From Autumnicola lenta (GTDB lineage Bacteria > Bacteroidota > Bacteroidia > Flavobacteriales > Flavobacteriaceae): a DNA stretch of 64,000 nucleotides. The stretch covers positions 31,804 through 95,803 of the forward strand of contig NZ_JAVRHO010000016.1 in assembly GCF_031846515.1 (NCBI RefSeq), given 5' to 3'. Under the pieces are notes generated by a model, which was not told the origin of the DNA, made no database searches, and saw nothing but the letters and a program-made list of their open reading frames with translations. The position numbers were made by a program, and so were the translations under genes. Numbering within the stretch: the first letter of the stretch is position 1; each line of letters opens with the position of its first letter. Of this stretch, positions 44,184 through 52,710 are shown in pieces.

Positions 44184-45196
44184 AACCGAAAATCTCTATA
44201 GTTATACCAAGCTATAATAAAGGGCATTTTATACAGGAAACATTGGAATCCTTAAAAGCCCAAACTTTTTTAAATTGGGAAGCCATTGTAGTGGATGATG
44301 GTTCTACAGACGATTCGGTCAATATTATACAAGATTATTGCAAAAAAGATTCGCGTCTAAAATTTCTAAAAAGAAACAGTAATCCAAAAGGTGGCTCGGC
44401 ATGTAGAAATATAGGTATTGACCATGCCCATGGCAAATATATAATGTTTTTAGACGCAGATGATGTTTTAGCTCCCAATTGCTTGAAGAATAGGTTTAAG
44501 CAAATAGAAAATAGTCCTGAAAATAATTTCTGGGTTTTTTCTATTGGAACCTTCTATAAAATGCCTGGAGACAGTACTTCCATCTGGATTCCCAAAGGGA
44601 AAGATTTTTTAAGCAAATTCCTAAGGCATGATTTGCCCTGGCACACTATGTCTGTTATTTGGAAAAAGGAATTCTTGCAAAAAATCGGAAGTTTTAACCC
44701 TGATTACCCGAGGCTTCAAGATGTTGAATTGCACACCAGAGCTTTACTCGAGGATAATGTGCAATTCCAAACCTTTCCTGAAGCTGATCCTGATAGCTAC
44801 TATCGCATTGACCTAGATCGTATTTTAGACACCCAGTATCATTTTTTGAAGAGATGGGTTGCAGGAACAACAATGTATGTAATAGAAATTGGTAAGCGTA
44901 TTGAGCATAAATCCTCATCTGGCAACTTGAAGAAAAAATTAAAGGGCACTGTTTTCTCCATGTTAACCACACTTCTTTACAATACCAAAATGAACTACAT
45001 TAATACTGCTGAATACAGTAAACTCAGAAATCAGCTTTTAAATAGTATTGAAGCAATTGAATTGCTTAAAAGAACAGATTTCCATTTCCTTTATCTGTAC
45101 GAAAATACTTACAATTATGGATTCTATCGAATAAAAGGATTTAATTATTTATCTAAGAGATTTTTTATAAAGCATAAATTATATATGAAAAAATGA
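44180..45196 (+). CDS. Glycosyltransferase family 2
   Basis: A 338-residue GT-A enzyme starting at a TTG that overlaps the preceding stop codon. MKPKISIVIPSYNKGHFIQ, VVDDGSTDDS, GGSACRNIGIDHAHGKYI and FLDADD are standard GT2 motifs. The C-terminal part is helical and basic. It ends with an ATGA overlap into the next gene, so the GT genes from 41019 to 49800 form a tightly packed operon. Confidence 0.9.
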   Translation: MKPKISIVIPSYNKGHFIQETLESLKAQTFLNWEAIVVDDGSTDDSVNIIQDYCKKDSRLKFLKRNSNPKGGSACRNIGIDHAHGKYIMFLDADDVLAPNCLKNRFKQIENSPENNFWVFSIGTFYKMPGDSTSIWIPKGKDFLSKFLRHDLPWHTMSVIWKKEFLQKIGSFNPDYPRLQDVELHTRALLEDNVQFQTFPEADPDSYYRIDLDRILDTQYHFLKRWVAGTTMYVIEIGKRIEHKSSSGNLKKKLKGTVFSMLTTLLYNTKMNYINTAEYSKLRNQLLNSIEAIELLKRTDFHFLYLYENTYNYGFYRIKGFNYLSKRFFIKHKLYMKK

Positions 45197-46335
45197 AGAT
45201 ATCTCTTTTGACAGATGGTATTTACCCCTACATAATGGGAGGAATGCAAAAGCATTCTTACTTTCTTGCTAAACACCTGGCACAAGAAGGGGTTTATGTA
45301 GATTTGTACCATTACAGAAATGAAGGAGCAGGAAAAAGTGGGAATCCCTTTTCCTTAAAGGAAATGAAATTTCTAAATATAATTGAGGTTGAATATCCCC
45401 TATCAAAGAAATTCCCGGGGCATTACCTATATGAGCGATATTTGTATTCAAAAAATGTATTAAAAGAAATATTCAACCGGGAATTACCGGATTTTATTTA
45501 TGCCAAAGGGTTTTCCGGCTGGGCTTTATTAAAGAATAAACAGAAATTACAAAAAGAGATACCTATTGGTGTAAATTTTCATGGTTATGAAATGTTTCAG
45601 CAGTGGCCTGATTTTAAAACCGGAATAAAACTTCAAATACTAAAACTCCCGGTAAAATATAATGTTTCAAAGGCCGACTATGTTTTTTCCTATGGAGGAA
45701 AAGTTTCAGATATCATTGAAAGGATAAATAGTAATTCCAAAATAGTTGAAATTCCCACAGGAATAGGAGCAAGTTGGTTAGCATCAGATATTAGTAAAAA
45801 AGAATCTACAGGAAAGCGTAGGTTTATTTTTGTTGGAAGGGCTGAAAGAAGAAAAGGAATTGTAGAAATAAATCAATTTTTGTCCGCTACTCAGGACAAA
45901 AATTTCGAATTTCACTTTGTTGGCCCTATTACAGAGGATGAAAAAATTAAGAAACCCAATGTAATATATCATGGAACCATTCGGGAACAGGATAAGCTTC
46001 AGAAAATTTTAGATGAAATGGACGTGCTGGTTTGTCCCAGCTATTCTGAAGGTATGCCTAATGTTATCATGGAAGGAATGGCAAGAGGGCTTGCTGTTAT
46101 CGCAACAGATGTAGGAGCTGTAAACCAAATGGTAGATGCCGAAAATGGTTGGTTAATTGAAAAATCGGATATTAATGCTGGTATTAGTAGCGCGATTGTA
46201 AATGCTCTAAAACTTTCTGATGCAGAACTACATAAAAAAAAGAAAATATCTATAGAAAAAATTGAGCAAAATTTTACCTGGGAGAAAGTTATAGATCAAA
46301 CAATTAAAAAGATCAGAGCTTGTACAATTTCTTAA
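45193..46335 (+). CDS. Glycosyltransferase family 4
   Basis: A 380-residue GT-B enzyme. The N-terminal MKISLLTDGIYPYIMGGMQKH contains the glycine-rich acceptor loop. FVGRAERRKGIVEINQFL starts the donor domain and SYSEGMPNVIMEGMARGLAVIATDVG holds the E-x7-E motif. It overlaps the preceding gene by four bases and the following polymerase gene by 16. Confidence 0.92.
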   Translation: MKISLLTDGIYPYIMGGMQKHSYFLAKHLAQEGVYVDLYHYRNEGAGKSGNPFSLKEMKFLNIIEVEYPLSKKFPGHYLYERYLYSKNVLKEIFNRELPDFIYAKGFSGWALLKNKQKLQKEIPIGVNFHGYEMFQQWPDFKTGIKLQILKLPVKYNVSKADYVFSYGGKVSDIIERINSNSKIVEIPTGIGASWLASDISKKESTGKRRFIFVGRAERRKGIVEINQFLSATQDKNFEFHFVGPITEDEKIKKPNVIYHGTIREQDKLQKILDEMDVLVCPSYSEGMPNVIMEGMARGLAVIATDVGAVNQMVDAENGWLIEKSDINAGISSAIVNALKLSDAELHKKKKISIEKIEQNFTWEKVIDQTIKKIRACTIS

Positions 46336-47624
46336 ATCCGATACTATCCTATAGGTATTTCTGGATATCAGTATTTCTCATTTTTGGAGTTGGACTGGTG
46401 ACAAATTTTCTAATTTCCGGAGTGGTACTCATTATTTTTTTACTGAGTTTCAACGCTCAATTAAAAACAGAATATTTGCTTTTTACTTTACTGGGTACAT
46501 TTATACTAGCTTCTAATATATCACCAAATTTTCAGTTTGCGCAAAATTTAAGGTTTGTAGGTTTAGCTGCCAGTTTGGTATATCTTTTTTACAACAGAGG
46601 CATCGTAAGAAGCCCTGCAAACAATATTTTACCATTTGCCATTTATGCTTTTATTATTACCCTAATATATTCTCCCATCGGCTTTGAGGCGGTGCTACGA
46701 GGTGTTTCTTATTGGTTGGTAGCGTTGGTTATTTTTACCGCGTACCAGAGATCTTATCTAAAAGATGCGGAACAAACCTCAAGATTGCTGTTAGGTTTCT
46801 TTATTTTATATTTTTTCTTAAATGCTTTGCTTATTTTTTACGGCAGCGATCTATATTTAATGGGTAGATTCCGGGGTATCATGGGAAATCCTAATGAGCT
46901 GGGTCTTGTTTGTGTATTTGGTTTTGGTATTATAGATTTACTGTTTAAAAGACAGGAAATAAGTTTTAACCCTAAGCATTATTTAATACTTAAATGTGTT
47001 ATAGTAGGTTTAATTGTCTTAACCGGCTCCAGAACATCTCTCTTTGCAATAGTTATTTACTTTGTTACTCAGCGTTTATTCAGAAATAAACTATTACTTG
47101 TTTTTGCGTTAATATTTTTAGGAATACTTTATTATTTAAGTCTTTCTGTAGATCCGGAAGCACTTGTAAAATCTTTGGGACTTTCACAGGAGCTGAGAGT
47201 TGAAAGTCTGACCACGGGTAGCGGGAGAACAGAAGTTTGGGAAGTGGCCTGGGAAGAGATAAAAGAAAAGCCCTGGATTGGTCGTGGAATGCAATATGAT
47301 AGTTATTTTATAAATGAATATGTAGAAAACAATTTTACTGGTGTTGTCGCCAGACATTGGGCAGGTATTTGGAACTCTTATCTTAGTCTTCTTCTGGACG
47401 TAGGTATTATTGGTTTATTAGCCTATTTCTTCTTCATAATTAGGATGTTCCGCATATCTCATTTTAAAAATACGGCAGCAGCATTTTTGGCAATGACCTT
47501 ATTTGCAGGAATTACGGAATCCTGGATGGCGGCTTCGATGAATGCATTTACCCCTATGTTCTTTTTATACTGGGCTATCCAATCACAACCTGTAAGTAAT
47601 ACTGAAGAAATAATAGAGGGATGA
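46320..47624 (+). CDS. Wzy/O-antigen-ligase-like polymerase
   Basis: A 434-residue protein with about 11-12 membrane helices and one large periplasmic loop (about 275-345) carrying TGSGRTEVWEVAWEEIKEKPWIGRGM and WNSYLSLLLDVGIIG, the Wzy_C pattern of O-antigen polymerases and ligases. It starts at a TTG overlapping the upstream gene. It probably polymerises lipid-linked repeat units at the periplasmic face. This assignment fits the accompanying Wza and Wzc genes. Confidence 0.85.
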   Translation: MYNFLNPILSYRYFWISVFLIFGVGLVTNFLISGVVLIIFLLSFNAQLKTEYLLFTLLGTFILASNISPNFQFAQNLRFVGLAASLVYLFYNRGIVRSPANNILPFAIYAFIITLIYSPIGFEAVLRGVSYWLVALVIFTAYQRSYLKDAEQTSRLLLGFFILYFFLNALLIFYGSDLYLMGRFRGIMGNPNELGLVCVFGFGIIDLLFKRQEISFNPKHYLILKCVIVGLIVLTGSRTSLFAIVIYFVTQRLFRNKLLLVFALIFLGILYYLSLSVDPEALVKSLGLSQELRVESLTTGSGRTEVWEVAWEEIKEKPWIGRGMQYDSYFINEYVENNFTGVVARHWAGIWNSYLSLLLDVGIIGLLAYFFFIIRMFRISHFKNTAAAFLAMTLFAGITESWMAASMNAFTPMFFLYWAIQSQPVSNTEEIIEG

Positions 47625-48652
47625 AAATTGTGGTTTTATATACCCGGCTTACCGGTTACTGGATGGCCTGTATGCGTTTTGACCATCAGAAGAAGGGAAA
47701 CCAGTATTTGCTTATAAGAAAAGATCCTAATCCCGAGGCTCCTTTTAGCTTTAACTCTGAGGCGGGAATTAATATTCTGGATGGGGACCAGCTTTCTGCA
47801 GAGGACATCAAAAAGACAGCAAAAGATTTTAAACCAGATGTACTATATGTTGCTGGCTGGGCAGAAAAGCGGTATTTGAAAACTGCGTTGTATTTTAATA
47901 AAAAGGGGGTGCCTGTAATAACCGGGATGGATAACCAGTGGCTGGGAAATTTTAAACAGCGAATGGCAGGGCTTATGAGTCCGCTTCTGGTGCGTAAATA
48001 TTTCTCGCATATCTGGATTCCGGGAGATCCTCAATATATATTTGCACACCACCTTGGTTTTTCTTCTAACAATATCCTGAAGGGGCTGTATTGTGCAGAT
48101 GAAGTTATCTTCAACAGCGTTACTCAGAGAAAATTTGAGCGGCAAATAACCTTTGTTGGCCGCCTTGTAGAACATAAGGGATTACAAGTTCTTTTTGAGG
48201 TAATTCGGGAGCTTATCCAAAATGATCAACTATTACTAAAAGTACATATTATAGGGAACGGTCCCTTGGCAGAAAACATTCCTAATCATAAATTTATTAA
48301 AAACACTTCTTTCGTAGATCCTGAAGAATTACCGGCTTTATTAGAGAATTCGGGTTTCTTTATTCTTCCCAGCTTATACGAAGCCTGGGGTGTGGTGGTT
48401 CATGAAGCAGTTTTAGCGGGTCTACCTGTTATAACAACAAAACAGACAGGAGCGGCATCAGCTTTTGTAATTCCCGGACACAATGGCTTTATCTACGATG
48501 CTCCCAACGCTGCTGAATTAAAAAAAATACTACTGGAAATTGGAAATTTATCAGATGAGGATTATCTGCAAATGTCGAATAACAGTAAAGAGATGGCTTC
48601 AAGAATTAGCTTGAATACCTGGTCTGCAACTTTGAATTCCGTAGTAAAATAG
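47621..48652 (+). CDS. Glycosyltransferase family 4
   Basis: A 343-residue GT-B enzyme with an unusually short N-terminal domain. FVGRLVEHKGLQVLFEVI begins the donor-binding domain. LPSLYEAWGVVVHEAVLAGLPVITT holds the E-x7-E motif and GAASAFVIPGHNGFIYD is the phosphate-binding turn. It overlaps the polymerase gene by four bases and the next GT by one base. Confidence 0.9.
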   Translation: MKIVVLYTRLTGYWMACMRFDHQKKGNQYLLIRKDPNPEAPFSFNSEAGINILDGDQLSAEDIKKTAKDFKPDVLYVAGWAEKRYLKTALYFNKKGVPVITGMDNQWLGNFKQRMAGLMSPLLVRKYFSHIWIPGDPQYIFAHHLGFSSNNILKGLYCADEVIFNSVTQRKFERQITFVGRLVEHKGLQVLFEVIRELIQNDQLLLKVHIIGNGPLAENIPNHKFIKNTSFVDPEELPALLENSGFFILPSLYEAWGVVVHEAVLAGLPVITTKQTGAASAFVIPGHNGFIYDAPNAAELKKILLEIGNLSDEDYLQMSNNSKEMASRISLNTWSATLNSVVK

Positions 48653-49800
48653 TGAGAAGCTATCAGAGAAAAAATATTCTCATTTTTATCGACTGGTTCC
48701 TTCCCGGGTATAAAGCGGGCGGGCCTATACAGTCGGTAGTAAACTTGATCAATCATCTGGGAGATGAGTTTGAGTTTGATGTGGTAACTTCCAATAAAGA
48801 CCTTGGAGAAGATACAGCTTATCCCAATATAGTATTTAACCGATGGTCGAAAAATGGCAATTATCGGGTGACCTATCTTGACGAAGCGCACCAGAATATT
48901 CAGCGATACCGCGAAATACTAACAGCAAAGGAATATGATGCCGTTTATTTTAACTCCCTTTTTTCAGTAAACTTTACTTTAAAACCATTGTTACTGCTAA
49001 GGAGGTCGAAAATTAAAATTATTCTTGCGCCACGGGGAATGTTAGGAGCAGGAGCTTTACAGATCAAGCCGCTTAAAAAGAAACTATTTTTAAACCTTTT
49101 CCGGCTTTCGGGTTTCAGTCACAGGATTCACTGGCATGCCACCGCGGCTTCAGAGGCTGCAGAGATAAAGAAGCATTTCGGAAATAAAACAAAGGTTAAA
49201 ATTGCTACCAATCTTTCGGCAGTAATGCCGGAAGCTTTTCCAAAAAAAATAAAAGAAACAGGATATCTTAATTTGTTCTTCCTTTCCCGGATCAGTAAAA
49301 AGAAGAATTTAAAAGCTGCCCTTCAGTTTTTATCCGAAGTAAATAAGCAGTTTCAAATTAACTTCAGCATTGTTGGCCCTGTAGAAGAAGAAAAATACTG
49401 GCAGGAATGTCAGCAAGTCATTGAAGGTTTGCCGGAAAATGTAATTGTAAAAAATATGGGGGCAGTTCCGAATCATGAATTAAGGGAACAATTAAAAGAT
49501 CAGCATTTTATGTTATTGCCCACTTTTCATGAGAACTTTGGCCATGTGATCATGGAGTCCTGGCAAAATGCCTGTCCGGTGATAATATCTGATCAGACTC
49601 CGTGGGAAAAACTGGAAAAGCAGAGAATCGGCTTTGACATTTCCCTCTCTAAACCTGATGAATTTATTAAGTCGCTGGAGAAATCTGCTGCAATGGATCA
49701 GGAAGAATATGATACCTGGTCACAAGCCTCGTTTAATTTCGCAAAAGAATATTGTAATAATCCGAAAGCGATAGAGGATAGCAGGAAACTGTTTCTATAA
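48652..49800 (+). CDS. Glycosyltransferase family 4
   Basis: A 382-residue GT-B enzyme starting at a GTG that shares one base with the previous stop codon. FIDWFLPGYKAGGPIQSVVNL is a WcaI/GT4-like acceptor loop, FLSRISKKKNLKAALQFL starts the donor domain, and TFHENFGHVIMESWQNACPVIIS carries the E-x7-E region. It is the last gene of the compact GT block and is followed by a GC-rich repeat. Confidence 0.9.
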   Translation: MRSYQRKNILIFIDWFLPGYKAGGPIQSVVNLINHLGDEFEFDVVTSNKDLGEDTAYPNIVFNRWSKNGNYRVTYLDEAHQNIQRYREILTAKEYDAVYFNSLFSVNFTLKPLLLLRRSKIKIILAPRGMLGAGALQIKPLKKKLFLNLFRLSGFSHRIHWHATAASEAAEIKKHFGNKTKVKIATNLSAVMPEAFPKKIKETGYLNLFFLSRISKKKNLKAALQFLSEVNKQFQINFSIVGPVEEEKYWQECQQVIEGLPENVIVKNMGAVPNHELREQLKDQHFMLLPTFHENFGHVIMESWQNACPVIISDQTPWEKLEKQRIGFDISLSKPDEFIKSLEKSAAMDQEEYDTWSQASFNFAKEYCNNPKAIEDSRKLFL

Positions 49801-49804
49801 AAAT

Positions 49805-49898
49805 TTTCACGCCACGGACGCAAAGGTAAAGCGCAGCGAACGCTGTGAATCAACACTTTCTGCGGCCGCCGCGCAACCGCCGCGCTCGTCGCGTGAAA
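49805..49898. repeat. GC-rich repeat bounded by inverted TTTCACGC arms
   Basis: TTTCACGC (49805-49812) and GCGTGAAA (49891-49898) flank GC-rich text with GCGCAGCGAACGC and GGCCGCCGCGCAACCGCCGCG. It belongs to the same family as the GC blocks at 30.95, 31.06, 32.32, 35.10 and 52.77 kb but lacks the heptamers. Confidence 0.75.
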
Positions 49899-49936
49899 CA
49901 GGAAACCCACATAAAAAATCTGAACATCAATATCAT

Positions 49937-50899
49937 ATGAAAAAAATACTAATTACCGGAGGAGCCGGATTTGTTGGTTCCCACCTTTGCAAAAGATTAC
50001 TGGAAGAAGGCAATGAAGTGATATGCCTCGATAACTATTTTACAGGAAGCAAAACCAATATCGTAGAACTGCTAGACAACCCTTATTTTGAGATGGTAAG
50101 GCATGATATTACACATCCATATTTTGCTGAGGTGGATGAAATTTACAACCTTGCCTGTCCTGCTTCTCCTGTACATTACCAGTACAATCCAATAAAGACT
50201 ATCAAAACCTCTGTGATGGGGGCTATAAATACGCTCGGTTTGGCTAAAAGGGTAAAGGCAAAAATTTTGCAGGCCAGTACAAGCGAGGTGTATGGAGATC
50301 CTGCTGTACATCCGCAACCGGAAAGCTACTGGGGAAATGTGAATCCTATCGGCACCCGCTCCTGTTATGATGAAGGAAAACGTTGTGCCGAAACTTTGTT
50401 TATGGATTATCACCTGCAAAATAAGGTAGATATCAAGATCATCAGGATTTTTAATACCTACGGCCCAAATATGAATCCCGATGACGGAAGGGTGGTTTCC
50501 AATTTTATCGTGCAGGCTTTGAAAGGAGAAGATATTACCATTTTTGGGGACGGCACCCAAACCCGTAGTTTTCAGTATGTAGATGACCTGGTGGAAGGGA
50601 CTATCAGAATGATGAACAGCCGTGATGGATTTATTGGTCCGGTGAATCTTGGGAATCCCGGAGAGTTTACGATGATGGAGCTGGCTTTTAAGATCATTGA
50701 AATGACCGGCACGAGATCTAAGATTATACATAAGAAACTGCCAACAGATGATCCCACTCAGCGTAAACCTGTTATTGATTTAGCGAAAAAAGAATTGAAT
50801 GGCTGGGAACCAAAAGTTGCTTTGGAAGAAGGATTGGTAAAGACGATTGATTATTTTGAGGAGTTGTTGTCGGGAGAGGCTGTAAGCGTTAAGCTGTAG
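49937..50899 (+). CDS. uxs: UDP-glucuronate decarboxylase (UDP-xylose synthase)
   Basis: A 320-residue extended SDR that decarboxylates UDP-glucuronate to UDP-xylose. ITGGAGFVGSHLCKRLL (5-21) binds NAD+. CPASPVHYQYNPIKTIKTS, STSEVYGDP, RSCYDEGKRCAE (Tyr/Lys dyad) and RIFNTYGPNM are hallmark UXS blocks. The substrate is supplied by ugd at 32522. Xylose or a derived pentose is therefore a likely component of the polysaccharide. Confidence 0.95.
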   Translation: MKKILITGGAGFVGSHLCKRLLEEGNEVICLDNYFTGSKTNIVELLDNPYFEMVRHDITHPYFAEVDEIYNLACPASPVHYQYNPIKTIKTSVMGAINTLGLAKRVKAKILQASTSEVYGDPAVHPQPESYWGNVNPIGTRSCYDEGKRCAETLFMDYHLQNKVDIKIIRIFNTYGPNMNPDDGRVVSNFIVQALKGEDITIFGDGTQTRSFQYVDDLVEGTIRMMNSRDGFIGPVNLGNPGEFTMMELAFKIIEMTGTRSKIIHKKLPTDDPTQRKPVIDLAKKELNGWEPKVALEEGLVKTIDYFEELLSGEAVSVKL

Positions 50900-50928
50900 G
50901 CCTGACGGAAAATACAAAAATCAAAACG

Positions 50929-51060
50929 TCAGTTCGAGTGTTTTTTACCGAAGCGATAGCTGAGGGAAAAAATGTATCGAGAACAGTTTGGTAGTTCCAA
51001 ATCCCCACTCAAAATGTCAGTTTGAGTGTTTTTTACCGATGCGTTAGCGGCAAGCAAAAA
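50929..51060. repeat. Tandem intergenic repeats of the TTCGAGTG/TATCGAGAAC family
   Basis: Two units: AACGTCAGTTCGAGTG followed by TTTTTTACCGAAGCGATAGC and TGTATCGAGAACAG (about 50934-50986), and a second start AATGTCAGTTTGAGTG with TTTTTTACCGATGCGTTAGC (about 51013-51050). They separate uxs from the UPF0175/DUF3368 pair. Confidence 0.75.
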
Positions 51061-51119
51061 TACAGTCTAAACATTAAAAATCAGTCTAGAAAAGTTATAT
51101 TTGAGTAAGTTTTATAAAA

Positions 51120-51347
51120 ATGAGAACACTACAACTAAATATACCTGATAGCGTTGATTTGAAGGATCACGACCTTTCAATGATAATCGCTTCTAAATTA
51201 TACCAAGATGCTAAACTTTCTGCTGGTCAGGCGGCAAAAATTGTAGGCTTGTCCAAACGTGCATTTATAGAGATGCTCGGAAAATACGGAGTTTCTATCT
51301 TTAGCACATCGGAAACAGATTTACATTCTGACATAAACAATGCCTAA
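51120..51347 (+). CDS. UPF0175 family antitoxin
   Basis: A 75-residue protein with a helix-turn-helix core, LSAGQAAKIVGLSKRAFIEMLGKYGVS, the typical UPF0175 pattern (about 36-62). UPF0175 proteins pair with DUF3368 PIN-like proteins as putative toxin-antitoxin modules. It overlaps the partner gene by eight bases. It probably also represses its own transcription; no operator was identified. Confidence 0.85.
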   Translation: MRTLQLNIPDSVDLKDHDLSMIIASKLYQDAKLSAGQAAKIVGLSKRAFIEMLGKYGVSIFSTSETDLHSDINNA

Positions 51348-51810
51348 AATTGTAATTTCTGATACAAGTACTCTTATACTATTCCATAAAATTGGCGAAT
51401 TAGATCTTCTTCAAAGTGTATACGGCGAATTGGTAACAACGCCCGAAATTGCAGAAGAGTTCGGGGAAATTGTGCCGAACTGGATCGAAATAAAAACCGC
51501 ATCCGATAAAAAATATCAAACCTTTTTAGAAACTCAAGTTGATATAGGAGAGGCCAGCGCAATTGCTTTAGCCACTGATTATGAAGATGTATTGCTATTG
51601 TTGGACGATTTGAAAGCACGTAAGTTGGCTAATAAGTTGAACTTTAAAATCAGTGGAACGCTTGGAGTAATCCATCGAGCAAAACAGTTGGAATTGATTG
51701 ACAAAGTAAAACCTTTAATCGATAAACTATTGTTAACCGATTTTAGAATAGCTGATAATATAGTTAAAGAAATTCTTAAATTGAACAGCGAATATACTGC
51801 TAGCCGCTAA
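51340..51810 (+). CDS. DUF3368 PIN-like toxin
   Basis: A 156-residue PIN-fold protein. Acidic residues are visible in VISDTSTLILFHKIG (D7), GEASAIALA (E near 70) and LLLDDLKARKLA (DD near 87). The family is paired with UPF0175 antitoxins, as here. Its stop codon lies five bases before a long imperfect inverted repeat (51815-51925) that resembles an integron attC site, suggesting the pair arrived as a mobile cassette. Confidence 0.85.
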   Translation: MPKIVISDTSTLILFHKIGELDLLQSVYGELVTTPEIAEEFGEIVPNWIEIKTASDKKYQTFLETQVDIGEASAIALATDYEDVLLLLDDLKARKLANKLNFKISGTLGVIHRAKQLELIDKVKPLIDKLLLTDFRIADNIVKEILKLNSEYTASR

Positions 51811-51814
51811 CAAT

Positions 51815-51925
51815 GCATAACAGAAATGGTGGCTTACAAAGCAATTCAAAAGTCGCTGTTTATTAGCAAAAATTGGATCAAAACTTGAAAAAATCGGTAA
51901 TTTAACTCCACCACTTCGGTTATGC
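51815..51925. repeat. attC-like long inverted repeat after the UPF0175/DUF3368 pair
   Basis: The left arm 51815-51832 (GCATAACAGAAATGGTGG) pairs with the right arm 51908-51925 (CCACCACTTCGGTTATGC) at 16 of 18 positions around a 75-base AT-rich centre. The outer boxes GCATAAC and GTTATGC are near the attC R-box rule RYYYAAC/GTTRRRY but violate it at one position. Total length is 111 bases, within the attC range. Confidence 0.5.
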
Positions 51926-51927
51926 GA

Positions 51928-52065
51928 GACCGATAGCTGAGGGAAAAAATGTATCGAGAACAGTTTATTAGTTCCATGTCCCTCTGTTCTCGATAAAATT
52001 TTGGCCTTTAGTTCGAGTGCGGGCACAATTGCAAAGCAGTTGGGGCATGTATCGGGAACCGGCCA
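51928..52065. repeat. Intergenic repeat mosaic
   Basis: GACCGATAGCTGAGGG and TGTATCGAGAACAG (51928-51963), then CTGTTCTCGATAAAATTTT (about 51987), TTAGTTCGAGTGCGGGC and ATGTATCGGGAACCGG. The two TATCGAGAACAG segments in opposite orientation could pair. Same family as at 28.04, 30.44 and 50.93 kb. Confidence 0.7.
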
Positions 52066-52094
52066 AGATCCCTCGACCTGACGGAGAAGGAGCA

Positions 52095-52115
52095 GCCTAC
52101 AGCCTAAAGCCTACA
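52095..52115. repeat. Three-unit heptamer array
   Basis: GCCTACA, GCCTAAA, GCCTACA in perfect 7-base phase, ending 10 bases before the wcaF-like start codon. Confidence 0.9.
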
Positions 52116-52125
52116 GTAAATAAAA

Positions 52126-52710
52126 ATGAAAACCAATCTCTCAACATACGATAACAGCTGGTACCAACCGGGAGGTAAATTTAAGACTACCCTCTGGTAC
52201 TTCGTCAATGTTTTTTTCTTCCTGAATCCGCTGAACCCGGTTTCGGGAATTAAGGTGAAGCTGTTGAGACTGTTTGGGGCGAAGATAGGAGAAGGAGTGG
52301 TAATTAAACCCGGAGTGAATATTAAATATCCCTGGAAATTGGAAATTGGAGATCATTGCTGGATAGGGGAAAAGGTATGGATAGATAACCTTGGGCATGT
52401 AAAAATTGGCAGTAATGTATGCCTTTCCCAGGGAGCAATGTTACTCTGCGGAAACCATAACTACAAAAAGTCCTCTTTTGATCTTATCGTAAAAAAAATT
52501 AATCTGGAAGACGGAGTATGGATAGGAGCACAGAGTGTGGTTTGTCCCGGAGTAACCTGTAATTCGCATAGTATTTTAGCGGTGAATTCTGTTGCCAATA
52601 AAGATCTTGAAGCATATAGCATTTATCAGGGGAATCCGGCGGTAGAGGTGAGGGAGAGAGTAATTGGTTATGAAGAGATTGCTTCGTCGGCTGGGGCCTC
52701 CTCGCAATGA
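52126..52710 (+). CDS. wcaF: WcaF-type sugar O-acetyltransferase
   Basis: A 194-residue left-handed beta-helix enzyme with hexapeptide repeats (IGEGVVIKPGVNIKYP; IGDHCWIGEKVWIDNLG; ISGAQSVV-like turns; VCPGVTCNSHSIL). It resembles WcaF of colanic acid synthesis, which acetylates a sugar of the repeat unit using acetyl-CoA. The start YDNSWYQPGGKFKTTLWYFVN is the WcaF signature. The last ten codons (EEIASSAGASSQ) and the stop codon are supplied by an intergenic repeat, so the native C-terminus has been replaced or extended. Confidence 0.88.
   Translation: MKTNLSTYDNSWYQPGGKFKTTLWYFVNVFFFLNPLNPVSGIKVKLLRLFGAKIGEGVVIKPGVNIKYPWKLEIGDHCWIGEKVWIDNLGHVKIGSNVCLSQGAMLLCGNHNYKKSSFDLIVKKINLEDGVWIGAQSVVCPGVTCNSHSILAVNSVANKDLEAYSIYQGNPAVEVRERVIGYEEIASSAGASSQ

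Noticed and set aside
50072..50731. A 219-residue minus-strand frame inside uxs
   Set aside because: Antisense shadow of a strongly conserved gene; no motif, signal or ribosome-binding site.
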